Assembly (NCBI GenBank): GCA_963556145.1
Contig: OY744461.1
Span: 3,534,001 to 3,598,000, forward strand
Reading direction: 5' to 3'
DNA length: 64,000 bases
DNA from: Hygrocybe punicea
Taxonomy: Eukaryota > Basidiomycota > Agaricomycetes > Agaricales > Hygrophoraceae
Shown: piece by piece, positions 12,148 to 23,552 of the stretch
Numbering within the stretch: position 1 is the first letter of the stretch
How the letters are laid out: each line of letters begins with the position of its first letter
Made by a program: the position numbers and the translations under genes
Notes under the pieces: model-generated
The model's database searches: none
Told to the model about the DNA's origin: nothing
The model's input: only the letters and a program-made list of their open reading frames with translations

Positions 12148-12214
12148 CACGTGATCTAGTCGCGTCGATGAAGATGGCGGAGATCCAATTGGGGTTCAAA
12201 TCAAAGTTTATAAA
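12148..12214 (+). promoter_or_regulatory. promoter elements of the KEN-box gene
   Basis: A CACGTG E-box lies at 12148-12153, a CCAAT box at 12185-12189 and a TATAAA box at 12209-12214, about 195 bp before the ATG at 12410. A pyrimidine-rich leader follows. Motifs are seen directly; function is inferred from spacing. Confidence 0.5.
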
Positions 12215-12409
12215 GTCGCCAGATTCGCTCGTCCTGCTCTTTACACGAGCACTTCACCTTACATAGACGCGCACACACTGCCTGCGTGGCCTCTTGTGTA
12301 CCTCGCATATCCCTCGCGACTTTATATCTCCCCCCCCTCTTCCCCTTACATTCACCGGCTTTGGCTGTGCCTTCTCAGCGACCGCTTACCTTCAATCACG
12401 TTCCACATC

Positions 12410-13305
12410 ATGTCTCTCCGCAGTTTTACCGTCTTCCAAGACGCACCTGCAATCGAAACATACAAACAAAGCGTTACCTCGGTTTTGGAACAGATATCTT
12501 CATCATCCTCCATCGCAAAATCTGCCACATCACTTTCCCACCCTGCGTCGGTTGCGGAAAAAGAAAACCTCCACCCAGTAACTGGAGAACTCGCTGCGCA
12601 AGGCACAACCAAAAAACGCAAAACCGCGGTGCTTTCTACGAAATCATCCTTGACGAAGAAGGAATCTGAACACTCCGAGTCCAGGCCGGAGCCTAAGAGG
12701 CGAAAGTCTTCTTCCTCATCCCAAAAGGGGAAATCTGTTGTGAAAAAGGAAAGGAAAGGGCTGAGTGCAGGCAAGAAGACAGGCAAGATCGCGTCTCGCC
12801 GAGAGTCGCCTTTGCCTCGAGTGGAAGAGGTCGGGGAGTCGGAAAGGGAAGGAGAGCGTGTCACGCAGGCTGATATCGATTCGAGGTGCTACGAGTGGAC
12901 GGTGAAACCTTTGGCAGACGTGACTCAGGCTTATGATCATCCTCATCGAAGTGGGGCGTTGGAAGACGGACTCTCGGCGGACACATACAATTTCTCTTCT
13001 GTAAAGGTTTGTTCTGCGGCAATCTCTTTCCCTCCCACCACTGATTGTATAAACAGGAGGCCTCTGCCGAACCCGAGATTCGCGATTACTTTCCCCCGTC
13101 TCTATCTTCATCCTCTCAATCATCCACGAGTTTGCGCACCACTTCGGCGACAGACGTGAAATCTTTCTCCACGCCGGAACGTAAACAGATCTATGCCGCG
13201 TTTACGTTCTCTACTCCTTCACCCTCGGCACCCGCCACTGCAAGGTCAACTAGCATCCCTCTGGGTGACATCATCGAACCTACCAGTGTGTACGCGTCTC
13301 CATAG
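12410..13305 (+). CDS. small basic Ser/Lys-rich protein with KEN box, 281 aa
   Basis: Exons 12410-13006 and 13057-13305 (846 nt, 281 aa), GT-AG intron of 50 nt. The frame is open further upstream, but MSLRSFTVFQD at 12410 fits the leader and TATA position. Near residue 58 is KENLHPVTGE, containing the KEN degron recognised by APC/C-Cdh1. A long basic Lys/Ser-rich segment follows (KKRKT, PKRRKSSSSS, KKERKG) that would serve as nuclear localisation signal. The C terminus has TPERKQIYAAFTFSTPSPS, with SP/TP sites typical of CDK substrates. I do not recognise a named family. A cell-cycle-regulated nuclear protein is inference from the motifs. Confidence 0.72.
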
Positions 13306-14045
13306 TACGACGCTGCACATGACCATCGAGGTCGGCGGTTATCCCTCGCTTCCCACAAATACCATGACGACACTGTTCCCATTGCATTCTCAACAATTGC
13401 TCGCATTATCTATCCATGCACATTCTAACGTCCTTCATTTCATATATCCTCTAACCTCATTTGCAAATTATTCTTGTTTATAGTATATCAATTTTCTTTT
13501 CCCATTTCTGGTATTTCTTGCTCACATTGGTTCATCCATCACTCTAATGTGCTCGTCCGGGACTTCTTCATCTCACGCTATCTCTTGCTTTGTTTTGGCT
13601 ACGCGCTGCATCCGTCTTGAAACATCGAATAAAAGAGCTATTGCATTTGACACATTGTCTGGGACCTGCCACAAATATTGAACAATGAGATCTTAATGAG
13701 AATGTATCATATCCATAGTTGATTCTGAAAGAGTAGGAAGAATTGGGGACGGAATGCATTCTGGGAGCTGTCATTTCCAGAGTTGTGATATTTGTCGATT
13801 GACAATGGGTCTGACGGTGGGTGATATAGATTGAGGGTGGCGTGAGCGAGTCTGGTGGGTAGAGAGGTGTATCTCGAGATGAAGGTAAGCCGCTGATTAG
13901 TGGGGCAGCAGACTATGTGCTCATCCACCATCAATGCTTCTTCTCCTTGGTGTCGTCGGCCTTCTCTCGCCAACACCATCATGATTGTCCAACAGGGTGG
14001 GGGAGTTTATCGGCAGCAGTCCAGAAGGTGCCTGAACGATACATA
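13306..14045. other. intergenic between convergent genes
   Basis: 3' flanks of the KEN-box gene and of the gene at 14046-15421. No supported ORF or RNA. Confidence 0.45.
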
Positions 14046-15421
14046 CTATCTTTGAATCGTGAAACGACTTATCACATTGTCCGGCAAACAGCTCCTTCCG
14101 TCGATTCTTTCGAACACACCCAGCTGGCCTTTTTGGCAAACCAGACTCAGTCTTGCCTGGGGTCCTCTCTGAATAACAACCTCTTGGATGGTGTCCAAGA
14201 TACGCCTCAACTTCTTCAAGCCTGATTGAATTATGTCCTTCTGGACCTTCGTCTCGAAGTCCTGTCCCAGCATCATTTTCGTGCAGGAGTGAAAGCGTCC
14301 ATTCGAATGACTGGCCAGGAAGAGGTGAGGTGTCTGAGAGAAGAAGAGCTGCATGTATTTATCTTTCCATTTATCGAACGGGTGCTTGCTAGTCTTGAGT
14401 TCGATAAGGTCCGATTGAGCAACTTTCGTCACGCCACCTTCCGAGATGAGGACTCGGAGAGTTGACTCGCCCCGCGACGCTGGTGCCTCGACCGGATTGG
14501 CAGGACGAGAACCGGTTGTGGGAGGTCTCGAGCTGCCTGATTGCCCCGCCGAACCACCGATCCTGGCTGTTTTAGACTGCTCGATCGTGCGGGGAAGGCA
14601 AGCGTCAACCTCGAATCGAACGACTAGCTTCAGTCCGTTCAGATACTGAAAACTTTTGAATCGGTGATCAGCGGTGAGAAACGAATGTAGAACACACATA
14701 TGCGACGACTCTATGGTGAGAGTTACTACCTTCGCATCCCGCTGCGGGCTTGGTGGACGCTTTCTCAAAACTATGCCCATACGAACCACCCCCGGGCCAC
14801 ATCTTCATCTTGGGGCTCTTTTCCCAGCGATTGAACAACACAGTCCGCTCTCCTGCAAGCTGCATGTCAATCCTGAATTCATCACGACCTCCATCCACCC
14901 ATTTCAACAGCTTTCTCAACCCGTTTCGATCAGTCACGAAGTCTACTGATGGCCAGTTGAATGCTGGCTCTTGCTCATCGTATTCAGCCATTTTGTCAAC
15001 AGCCTTCATTAGTGGGAGGAGAGGCGCAAGTGGTAGTCGAGACCCGTTCTCGTCGCAGTATCCGATACCCCTATCAAGCGCAACCTTATAAGGAGTCTTT
15101 CTGTCCGTCCATTCCGGAGGAGATCCTATGTACAACACCGTCAAAATGTTACGAGATCATGGAGGACAAGTACTAGAACATACCAGGAACAATAATCGTT
15201 GCTGGGGAATCCTTCAACCAGTTGTATGATCCGAGATACGTCAAGTTATTTATCTTGACTTCTTGATCTTCGTCTACCACAACCTGGTTCAAGTTATCGA
15301 TGGTTTGTATGGGCCGGGATCCCAGCCCAGCCAGAATTTTACGACCTTTAGAAGAAGCATTTGTTGTTCCACCTTGATTGGCGTTAGAACGACCATGAGA
15401 TATTGTTGAGCTCATGTCCAC
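14046..15421 (-). CDS. fungal protein usually mislabelled 'geranylgeranyl pyrophosphate synthetase', 421 aa
   Basis: Exons 15421-15184, 15125-14698 and 14645-14046 (1266 nt, 421 aa); introns 58 and 52 nt. Conserved blocks I recognise from a widespread fungal family: TYLGSYNWL, ATIIVPGSPPEW, DRGIGYCDENGSRLP.AP, VDFVTDRNGLRKLLKWV, FRIDMQLAGERTVLFNRWEK, YGHSFEKAST, SHHRVVAY and GLKLVVRFEVDA. Public entries for this family often carry a prenyl-synthetase name, but I see no DDxxD metal-binding motif here, so that label is unsupported. The fold around FVTDRN...FRID...RWE suggests a nucleic-acid or nucleotide-related enzyme, but that is speculation. The last about 170 residues are variable. Confidence 0.75.
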
Positions 15422-16890
15422 GGGTCAGTGAGGAGTTCGTCGACGTGCACCAATTTGGGTTTTCTATCCTCAGCGCTCATTTTATAATAATGTTCATTCA
15501 GGCTGGCAATACGTTCAAGCCGTCTACATAATTCTTACAGAAATCCTCGGTCGTTGTTCAACGTTCAACGCTCAACTCAACGTCCGGGACCAAAAGTGAT
15601 ACGATATTGTATCAACGCGATACGGGTGCCGGTCGTGGCTCGGGCGAGCTTTGTGTTCAGGGAAACTTGGTGCACCTTCAATTGATATCAACATATCAAA
15701 CCGTGGTGTTGATGCGGTTCGGTGTGGCCTGAGCACGCTGTCTTTATGTTTGCAGCTGACGAGCTACTTAAATTAATATAGACTACAGGTTAGCCATGGC
15801 CCGGGTTGGGCTGCTAGCATCATGCTGGCAATATTGCATGCGATATGACCGAGTCTAATGTGTAAAGTCTCCACGATTCCCAACGTTCTGACGTTCTGAC
15901 GTTCTGACGTTCTGACGTTCATCACATCATTACCAGCCAGATATCTTTTCTTGGTCATATCTTTTCCCGGTCATAGATACAATCTGTCCAGCTGTCGCCT
16001 TTTCACTGGGCAGGCATCACGTTTATCTGGTGCATTGTAAAAGCCGACTTGCCAAGGGGTTGATCATTCGACATCCACGGTCAAGCCCGAACATTGTTTT
16101 ATGTCAGCAGTATCTGGCCGGTGACTATCAACAGCTTCTTTCGAAATAGTAGTATAAACTGGGGTGAGTTGATCGAAACGGACTTTGCTTGCATCCGCCC
16201 CTTACATCGTCACTAATTCACTTGGTTCAGTTTTATGGGCATTATTCGTGGGTTCATCGTCGATAGTTCCCGATCTACAACGTGCTCGTGAATTTTCTGG
16301 ATGGCACCGTTACATGCGACACGATTAGGGGGTTCTGGTTCATAATACTCATCAGCTTCATTCACAATTTTCACCCACGGTGGATTCTCTAAGCTTGTAG
16401 TTTCGGCGGTGTTTATTCGGGGGTTTATCTGCCTTGCTGCTAGGGTACGTTTTACTCACATTGACAACGATGCGTCTCTTCATATTATAACTGCATGATG
16501 TAGCACAGACATCTCAGCAAAATTACGTTGCTGATCCGTACTTTTTTCTTTTCCGCGATTCCTCGTTCGTTCATCTCCACTTCAAGTTTTATTGCTCACT
16601 ATTCCGATGCCTGTCCTCAGATAGAACATATTAGCCGTCGTTGCTATATGCAGCCATCGTTGGTCTCTGTTTGCTACGAGCGACAACGTAACGCCATACC
16701 TCCACGTCTACAGAGTATTCTTGAGTTCAATTGCAAGCATTACGGTTCAGCTAGTACCTTCCAGCCAACGTCAGTTTTCCGATGTATTGCTTTAATTTCC
16801 GGTCAGTCATTTCCGGTCATGTTCAATCTATTATTCTTCTCCATATATTGAGGAGCTTTAGGTTTAATTCGGGCATACGTATCAGGCATT
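15422..16890. other. 1.5-kb intergenic region
   Basis: Apart from one tandem octamer (15884-15918) nothing is recognised. A frame at 16528-16851 (plus) is hydrophobic and of ordinary intergenic composition; I do not call it. Confidence 0.45.
15884..15918. repeat. tandem octamer repeat GTTCTGAC, about 4 units
   Basis: Perfect tandem copies of GTTCTGAC. No role evident. Confidence 0.9.
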
Positions 16891-17226
16891 ATGGACAACG
16901 TCGTCTGGTTCGCTAACGCGAGTGCGTAACCCCCCCCCACCTTTCTTCGCCCACTCCTCGGGCCTTCCTCTTCTGCAAGATGAAGCCTGAGGGCAAATCC
17001 ATATTGGGACGCAAGATCTCGCTACGTTCATCGACCTGGGGATCTATAGGAGCGATGTCGTATGGAGCCCACGTGGTTCGAGTACAATGCAGTTTTTCCC
17101 TGTGCCTGGCCCCCTGGGGTTCCCTCGGCTATTTCCAACGGGAAGGTCAACTGGAAAGGTGAAAATGCGATCGACTACACGGAGCTATCATACCCAATGT
17201 CCACCTGGTTCAAGATATACTTTTGA
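16891..17226 (+). CDS. possible small spliced gene (weak)
   Basis: An ATG at 16891 opens a short frame (MDNVVWFANA) that reaches a GTGCGT donor after 31 nt. A final exon candidate from 17062 encodes EPTWFEYNAVFPCAWPPG and a further 36 residues to a TGA at 17226, with protein-like composition. A second overlapping frame is also open through 17050-17230, so the correct exon path is undecided. No family recognised. Position between two genes with room for a promoter makes a small gene plausible. Confidence 0.25.
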
Positions 17227-17529
17227 TGGTGTGAAATGACGCACATAATTGCCCGATCGGCAGACAATGGGCATAGGACGGGAGGCGGGGAAGGGGGATG
17301 CTAGTCCAAAAACAGAATTCTAAAAAGTAAATTGGTCTCGGTGGTTCGGGGATATATTTCAAGAAAGTCGTGTGCTGCACAGGCTGAAGCCTTCCTTTCT
17401 GCGTCCTACCGGTTTGCAGTCTCATGTCGCATAAAAGAAACTTCTAGCATTCATACAGTTTAGCATAATAATTACGTTCTGCGCCATACAACAACCCAAC
17501 CCAACCCAATACTATTACCAAGTACCACT

Positions 17530-19927
17530 TCACACATCCACATCCAGCGGCATATTCTTGGCCTCTGCAAAGTTCTCATATGAAAACTCCTTCCTACGCA
17601 TACTAGTACCGTGTACACCACCCGCACCGCCGTCTCCATCACCACCCCCAGCACCTCCAGCACCGCCATCACCACCACCACCCTCACTACAACCCCCTTT
17701 TCCATACTCCCCATACTCCCCATACTCCCTATCTTCATCATCCTCACCATGCCTACCCGGCCCGTCCCAAAAATGAAACGACTGACTATGCACCCCATAC
17801 GAGGCAGGCACCACCTCCAACAGGTCCCCCCTCGCAACCTCGATCGCTGGTATCTCCGACGCGGGGAGGCCGATGAGGTAGGCGAGGAGGCACCGGATGA
17901 CGGAGGAGTGCCCGATGATGAGAAGGTCTTCTTGCTCTCGCTCTAGCTCGATCAGCACTGGTTCTAAACGTACTGTAGCGGTGACGTGACACGGATGAAG
18001 GGGGGGGGGGGGGTGAGGAGGTGTGAGCAATGAAATAAAATGAGACGGGGGAAAAGTGGGGAGCTCACTGCTGAGATCATGGTAACTCTCTGCACGGGGC
18101 GCACGGAACGCATACGGGTCTCTCGCGAAGCGCTGCCATTCCTCCGGGTAGTACTTGCGCGCCTGGTCCGGCGAGAGGCCATCCCATATTCCCGGGTTGA
18201 TCTCGCACATCTGCGTCTTCTCAATCACTTTGACGTTCGCAGGGGGTGGCGGCGGCGGCGACTTTAACGCAGTGGTAGTGGTAGTTGTGGCGGTCGGGGT
18301 CATTATCATAGGGGAATCCCGTATGTAGCTGCCTGGGCCCAGGAATGGGCTGGCGGCCGAGGGTGGGGTGACGAAAGGCCACGCGGTGTGGTGTGCACGT
18401 CTGCGTGTGGAGGTCCAAATCTGCCCCCCGCCAGCGGGTGTGATTAGTGACAAGGAAAGAAATAGAGACGACTACTACGCACCACGAGCCTACGCTCCTG
18501 GACGTTTAGGCCACGCTGCTCGAGGCTATTTGCGCGGCGTTCGAGGACAAAGTTCTTGAGGCATTCTGCGTACTCCCAGCCCGCGTGGGAGAGATCTGAG
18601 TCGGCTTTGTACGAGTGTTCGATGAGGGATTGGCCTGACTGTTGTTGGTTTGCGGTTTGCGGTTTGCGGTTTGCGGTTTGCGATTTGCGGTTGCGGGGAT
18701 GGGGTGAGCAAGGTAAGTGAGCGGGGTGGGAGACCACGTACACGGGCAAAGTAGATGAGACGGAAACGGTTGTGGATGTTCATGAGAAAGAAGACGATTC
18801 GGGACTTAGTTGCCGGAGGGGGGGAAGGTGCGTTTGTAAGTATTATGTAGATGCAAACATAATGGACATGTATTGATTAGGAGAGGGGGGGGGGGGGGGT
18901 GTATGCTTACTTGGAGATATCCTTGGATGTTCTACAAGGCAATGGCAGGACGAATGAGCGGGAGTGATAGCGGGACATGTAAAGCGTTAGACTCTCGCAC
19001 ATTGACCATGATCTTCTCGCCGACCTGCAAGTGCACGGGGAACGTCAGGTATATACGAAGAGAGACGGTTGTGTGTGTGTGGGGGTCTAACATTGATAAT
19101 CCGGATGAAGGGCCACGTTGTCTCTTCTACAGGCTGGTAATATTTTTCGTGGTCGCGGATCCTGGTGTAGTAATCCTCGACGGCTTTGTCTGGGTCCCAG
19201 CCGCGGTACTTTTTTTAAACAAAAAAAAAAGGCATTGAGAGCATGCGTGCGAGTGCGATTCAGCCACCAGTGTTGACAAGAAGGACTAGGGGGGGACGGT
19301 GGGTAACTCACGTCGGGAGAGGATATCTTGACGCTCCGGATATTATTCTCGATGATCTCCTTGTTATCGCACAAGGACTCTTAACCGAATTTATTCATAA
19401 ATTAAATAATACAAGTTGTTGAATACAAATTTTTAAAAAGCGAGACGTACCGAGCAAAATGACGTGTATCCCGTCCTTGTGAAATTTCTCAGCGATACGA
19501 TGGCGCGCGTCCCTGTTTCCGTTGTTGGCGTCGTATATGACGACCTGGCCACCACTTGCGAAGAAATCCCAGATGAGCTTTTCGCACCCATCGGACACTT
19601 TTTGGCGCATCGCCATCGTTTCTGCGCTCTTTTCACCTACGACACAAGAACAATAAGCGTAGTTGGGGTCAACAGAGCGAAAGAGAGGAGAGGTTACACA
19701 CCGAGGGTGAAATAATCGGGTGGGAGTTTCTGTGCACCGCCGAGAGTCTTGCGGCGGTAGTCTCCTAGAGCGACGACCTCTGTCTTTATCCCCATCCAGC
19801 GGAGGTAGCGTTCGAGGGAGCGGGAAATGTGGGTCTTGCCGCGGGCTGGGAGGCCGATCGCGATGACGAGGATCTTTCCGGCATGGAAGAGCAAACCGGA
19901 GGCGGTTGTGTACAGGGGCGCGGCCAT
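17530..19927 (-). CDS. 6-phosphofructo-2-kinase with inactive bisphosphatase site, 551 aa
   Basis: PFKFB family; makes fructose-2,6-bisphosphate, the activator of glycolysis, in the cytosol. Ten exons: 19927-19702, 19636-19451, 19379-19312, 19208-19092, 19024-19001, 18931-18911, 18804-18742, 18638-18483, 18420-18069 and 17972-17530 (1656 nt). Kinase half: LFHAGKILVIAIGLPARGKT with the Walker A loop, SRSLERYLRWMG, ALGDYRR, VIYDANNGNRDARH, YRGWDPDKAVEDYYTRI, GEKIMVN, NIQGYLQ. Phosphatase half: NIHNRF..IYFARSGQS replaces the usual RHGE, so the phosphohistidine is Ser, as in yeast Pfk26; HSYKADSDLS, WTSTRRRAHHTAWPF and LLIIGHSSVIRCLLAYLIG follow. An expected monofunctional kinase. MAAPLYTTASG at 19927 is the start expected for basidiomycete members; upstream in-frame Met at 20017 is disfavoured. 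Confidence 0.92.
18648..18696. repeat. heptamer repeat TTTGCGG inside a PFKFB intron
   Basis: Several tandem copies of TTTGCGG, one degenerate, within the 103-nt intron at 18639-18741. Probably neutral. Confidence 0.85.
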
Positions 19928-20154
19928 CGTTTGAGGGTGATTTCGAGGGGGCAAGCACCAGCGGGGGGACCAAGAATTTTCACAAGCTGAAAGTACCGGA
20001 ACGATGATCTTGGGCAATTTCAGATTTGATTAGATAAGCAAGATGTGATTAGATACGTCGAAAGCTATTTGCGAATTAAGTGTTTGTAAAAGACTCGTCG
20101 TCAAGATGGATGGCCACTCCCCCCCTTTCCTCTGGGCTGTCCCTCTGCAGGCCA

Positions 20155-21075
20155 TCAAGTAGCGGTAGGGAATAGGGTGTTATCGCCATTGGTGATGGAG
20201 TCGAACCTGAATAGATCCGAGGCAGCACGGTATTCTTCCATTTCCCTGTCTAGCTGAGCAAGAGATTTTTTTACGCGCCGTGGACCTTTTTTCCGGCGGA
20301 TGCGAGGGTGAAGGAAGGGTATCATTGAAGCTGGTGCTTTTGGTGCTGTGGGTGGTGCTCTAGGTGGTGCGTTGGGAGTGGCGGGGTTATTGTATTGTGT
20401 GATGCGGAATTTGGGTTGGCTGCTAATACAAGTAGTTTGTAACCGGGATGTTAAGGCGGGTGGGCTGCTTACGGCGGGGTGTCAATGCCATTCAAGGCAG
20501 GTTTTGAATGTGGTATATTGGCACCGAGACGATTGAGGAGAGAAGGGGTTGCTGGTGGAGAGTGCTGGTTTTCTGGGTAACCGTCGACGATGATCTCGAT
20601 TCTTATAGGACGGCCTTGTTTTGTATGTATTAATGAGAAAAGGTTGACGAGCAGAGAGACGACTCACGGCCGTCGACGATTTTGCCTGACACTGAGAGTG
20701 AGCTGATGGAGTGGGAAAGGGAGAGGTGACCGTGACATACCGTGGTATTTCTGACGGGCGACAGCGGCGTCACCTGGACGGAGGAATGAGACGACTGCCA
20801 TACCCTTTGAACGGCCTTGAGAGTTGTAAATGATGAAGGAATCCTTGAGTGGACCGACGGTTTTCTTGAAAAGTTCCTAGAGGCGGCGGTGAGAGAGAGA
20901 AAGGGGAGAGAGAATACGAGAATGGACATGCGTCGATCTCAGGTTCCTCGACGTCGATTGGAAGCTTTGATATAATAATTTTGCTGCCGTGTGCGTGCGA
21001 ATCGACTTGTTGTTGCTGGGTGCGCCAAGCCGGGGGAATCTGAGCAGCAGGGTTACCGACCAGTTGTCGTTTCAT
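20155..21075 (-). CDS. ALYREF/Yra1-type mRNA export adaptor, 235 aa
   Basis: Exons 21075-20932, 20876-20741, 20685-20668, 20614-20473 and 20422-20155 (708 nt, 235 aa). A single RRM: KIIISKLPIDVEEPEID (RNP2 strand), ELFKKTVGPLKDSFIIYN, SKGMAVVSFLRPGDA (RNP1), and KYHGKIVDGRRPIRIEIIVD. The C-terminal KSLAQLDREMEEYRA matches the UAP56/Sub2-binding motif of Yra1 and ALYREF, which recruits the export receptor to nuclear mRNA. The usual N-terminal copy of that motif and the RGG box are not seen. The first intron (20931-20877) appears to start with GC rather than GT. Exon 3 is only 18 nt. Divergent from the bHLH gene. Confidence 0.87.
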
Positions 21076-21211
21076 CGTCTTAAAGAATATGAAAAAGAAA
21101 AAGGAAAAGATAAAAGATGATGACAAATACACACGTAAACATTTGATAATATATCGGATCGTTTATTCCGGTGTTATAATCCCACTCCGACTCGTTCCTC
21201 TCTGATCTCTC
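21076..21211. promoter_or_regulatory. divergent promoter of ALYREF and bHLH genes
   Basis: 136 bp between the two start codons, AT-rich and containing poly-purine runs. Bidirectional promoter by arrangement. Confidence 0.5.
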
Positions 21212-23356
21212 ATGGACTCGTCCTTCTTTCTCCAGTTCGACAACCCAGACTTGTTCAACAACGCCAGCAACAGCGACAACAACACTACCAACAACAGCAA
21301 CACCAGCAACCCTCCAAACGATCTCCTTTCAAACTTCATCGCTCCCGACGCACAAATTCCCGCTCTCCCCCAGTATTCTCCCCAACTCCTCCTCGAACAC
21401 CAGTTCAAAATTAACCAGCTCCAACAACTCCAACAGCTACAAAATCAGATATTCCAACAGCAGGTACATTCCCTTCTCTTCCTTCTCTCCTCTCCCTCAT
21501 TCCTGCCCTCCAGATTGCCTTAATCAGCGGCCAGCCAGGTCCAGTCCTTCCAGATTCATCCCCGGAACCTCCACAGAGAGACCAACAACCCCAATTCAAT
21601 GGCCTCCCAACACCAGGTACTCCCCCGCCTCCCCCCAGTCTTCTCCTGCTAATTCCACCCTCCCCCAGGTTCTTCAACCGAGCTTCGCCCACAACCTAAC
21701 TCTGATTATGTCTCTCCGATGATCCTTCACTACATGGATCCGCAACCACAAGATCCATATCTTAACCAGTCAATCGATCATGTCTCTTCCCAGTCCCACT
21801 ATTTCTCTGGACGCGGTTCAACTTCCGCCCCGCCCAACATCGCATTCGCTTCAAATTCATCTCACCACATCGCCCTCCCAACCGATCTCGACTTTGACAT
21901 CTCCCCACTCACAAGTCCGTGGTTAGGCGCACACCAGCAGTCAGTCGTTCCACGCCATCAAACAAACAAACGCGCTGCGTCCCCAACCACCGACGAATCC
22001 TTCACAAAACCTGCTTCGAAAAAACCCTCTCCCGCTATCCGCCCCTCAAATCCATCAATCATGTCAACCTCTTCGTCATCAAGCTCGAAGAAACCCGTGC
22101 GCACATCAAAGTCTACAACCTCAACACCAGCCCTGCGTTCTCGCAAAAATAGCACCGCAGGCGATACCCCTTCCCCAGTAGACCTTTCTATGCCTCCTCC
22201 CGCTCCTCCCCCTTACCAATCCGCTCCATCTTCCGGCACATCTGTATCATCGTCCTTCGATACCCACCCCCCATCCTCTCCCCATCCCATCACCCATCTC
22301 ACCCCAGTTACCCCCGCCAGCATGATGAACCTCGGCAGACTCGGCCTAAGCAGCAGCAGACTCACGTCTCCTACTAACGCCAAGAAACAAGAGGCGAAAA
22401 CTGCTAATGCTTTCGCTGCCAAAGCTACTGCTACCACCACCACCGCACGAGTCAAGGACACTCACACTGCGGCTACGACGCGGAACAAACTCCCCAAACG
22501 AGCGTCCGCTGTAAACTCGGGCCAGAACTTCAAAGCCATCCTCCCAGGTAATGTCCCCCCACCCTCCTCTCACCCGCTCTTCACTTCGCTCACCACGAGT
22601 GCAGCCGGGATCAACTCCTCCAATTCAACGGCAGGCACGACGGTCGGATCCAGTGAAGGTGCAGGTGCAGGTGCAGCCACCGCAAGTGCAAGAACAGGAA
22701 CGAACGCAACCGCAGACACAAACACAACCCACCCCGCCCAACCCGTCCACGTCCGAAAGACCTCCCACAAAGCTGCCGAACAAAAACGCCGAGACTCCTT
22801 GAAGACCACCTTTGACGACCTCCGCGGGCTGCTCCCACCCATTCCCCTCCCCTCCGACGAGAACTTCCCAGGAATGGGAGGAGGAGGGGACGAACAGCAT
22901 CAACAACATCCGCATCTTCACCATAATCAGCAACAACGTATCCTCCCTGGTGCCCTCCCCCCACGCGGCCCACCCAAAGCCGGCGGCGAGGGCCCGAACA
23001 AAGGCGTGAGCAAGCTGCAGCTCCTCATGTGCGGGAACGATTATATAAGGCAGCTCAAGGGCCGGGTGGAGAGAAGGGACGAGGAGATTGGGAGGTTGAG
23101 GAGGGAGGTGATGAGGTTGAGGGTGTTGGTGTTGAGTGTTCATGGTAATGGTGGTGGTGGTGGTGGTGCGGGCACGTCGGGAAAGGAAGAGTTGGATGTG
23201 ATGGATTTGGATCTGGATCTGGATCTGGATCTGGATCTGGAGCGGGATTTGGATGCGGTGGAGGGTGCAGGAGGGGGAGCAGGGGGAGCAGGGGTAGGGG
23301 CAAGGGGTGGGTCGGTTGTAGCAAGCGACGAGGCGGAGGAGGATATGGCCGACTGA
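21212..23356 (+). CDS. bHLH transcription factor, about 680 aa
   Basis: Exons 21212-21463, 21514-21616 and 21669-23356 (2043 nt). The N terminus is Asn/Gln-rich, followed by about 300 residues of Ser/Thr/Pro-rich low complexity. The DNA-binding region reads RKTSHKAAEQKRRDSLK (basic region with the His-Glu-Arg contact residues in register), FDDLRGLLPPI as helix 1, a long Gly/His/Gln loop, and VSKLQLLMCGNDYIRQLKGR as helix 2, continued by a RRDEEIGRLRREVMRLR coiled coil. It should bind E-box DNA as a dimer in the nucleus. The tail holds a (Asp-Leu)n repeat from GATCTG hexamers at 23205-23240 and a Gly/Ala stretch. A possible further intron starting near 22547 (GTAATG) would not alter the bHLH. 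Confidence 0.85.
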
Positions 23357-23552
23357 CCCCCCATTTTCATATCTTATTTTTCTTCTTTTTTGATACTATG
23401 CACTTATATACCTACTTATTCAACTAACCAGCTGTTATTTGTAGATCAGTTCTATATGATGCACCTTGATCGTTGCCAACCATAATTCGTATTGCACATT
23501 GCACAGTACTTCTACGAGTCCTAGAGGAAGTACGTCCAACGCATTAAAAATC

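Noticed and set aside
14046..15421. Prenyl diphosphate synthase identity
   Set aside because: No DDxxD motifs; the name comes from inherited database labels for this family.
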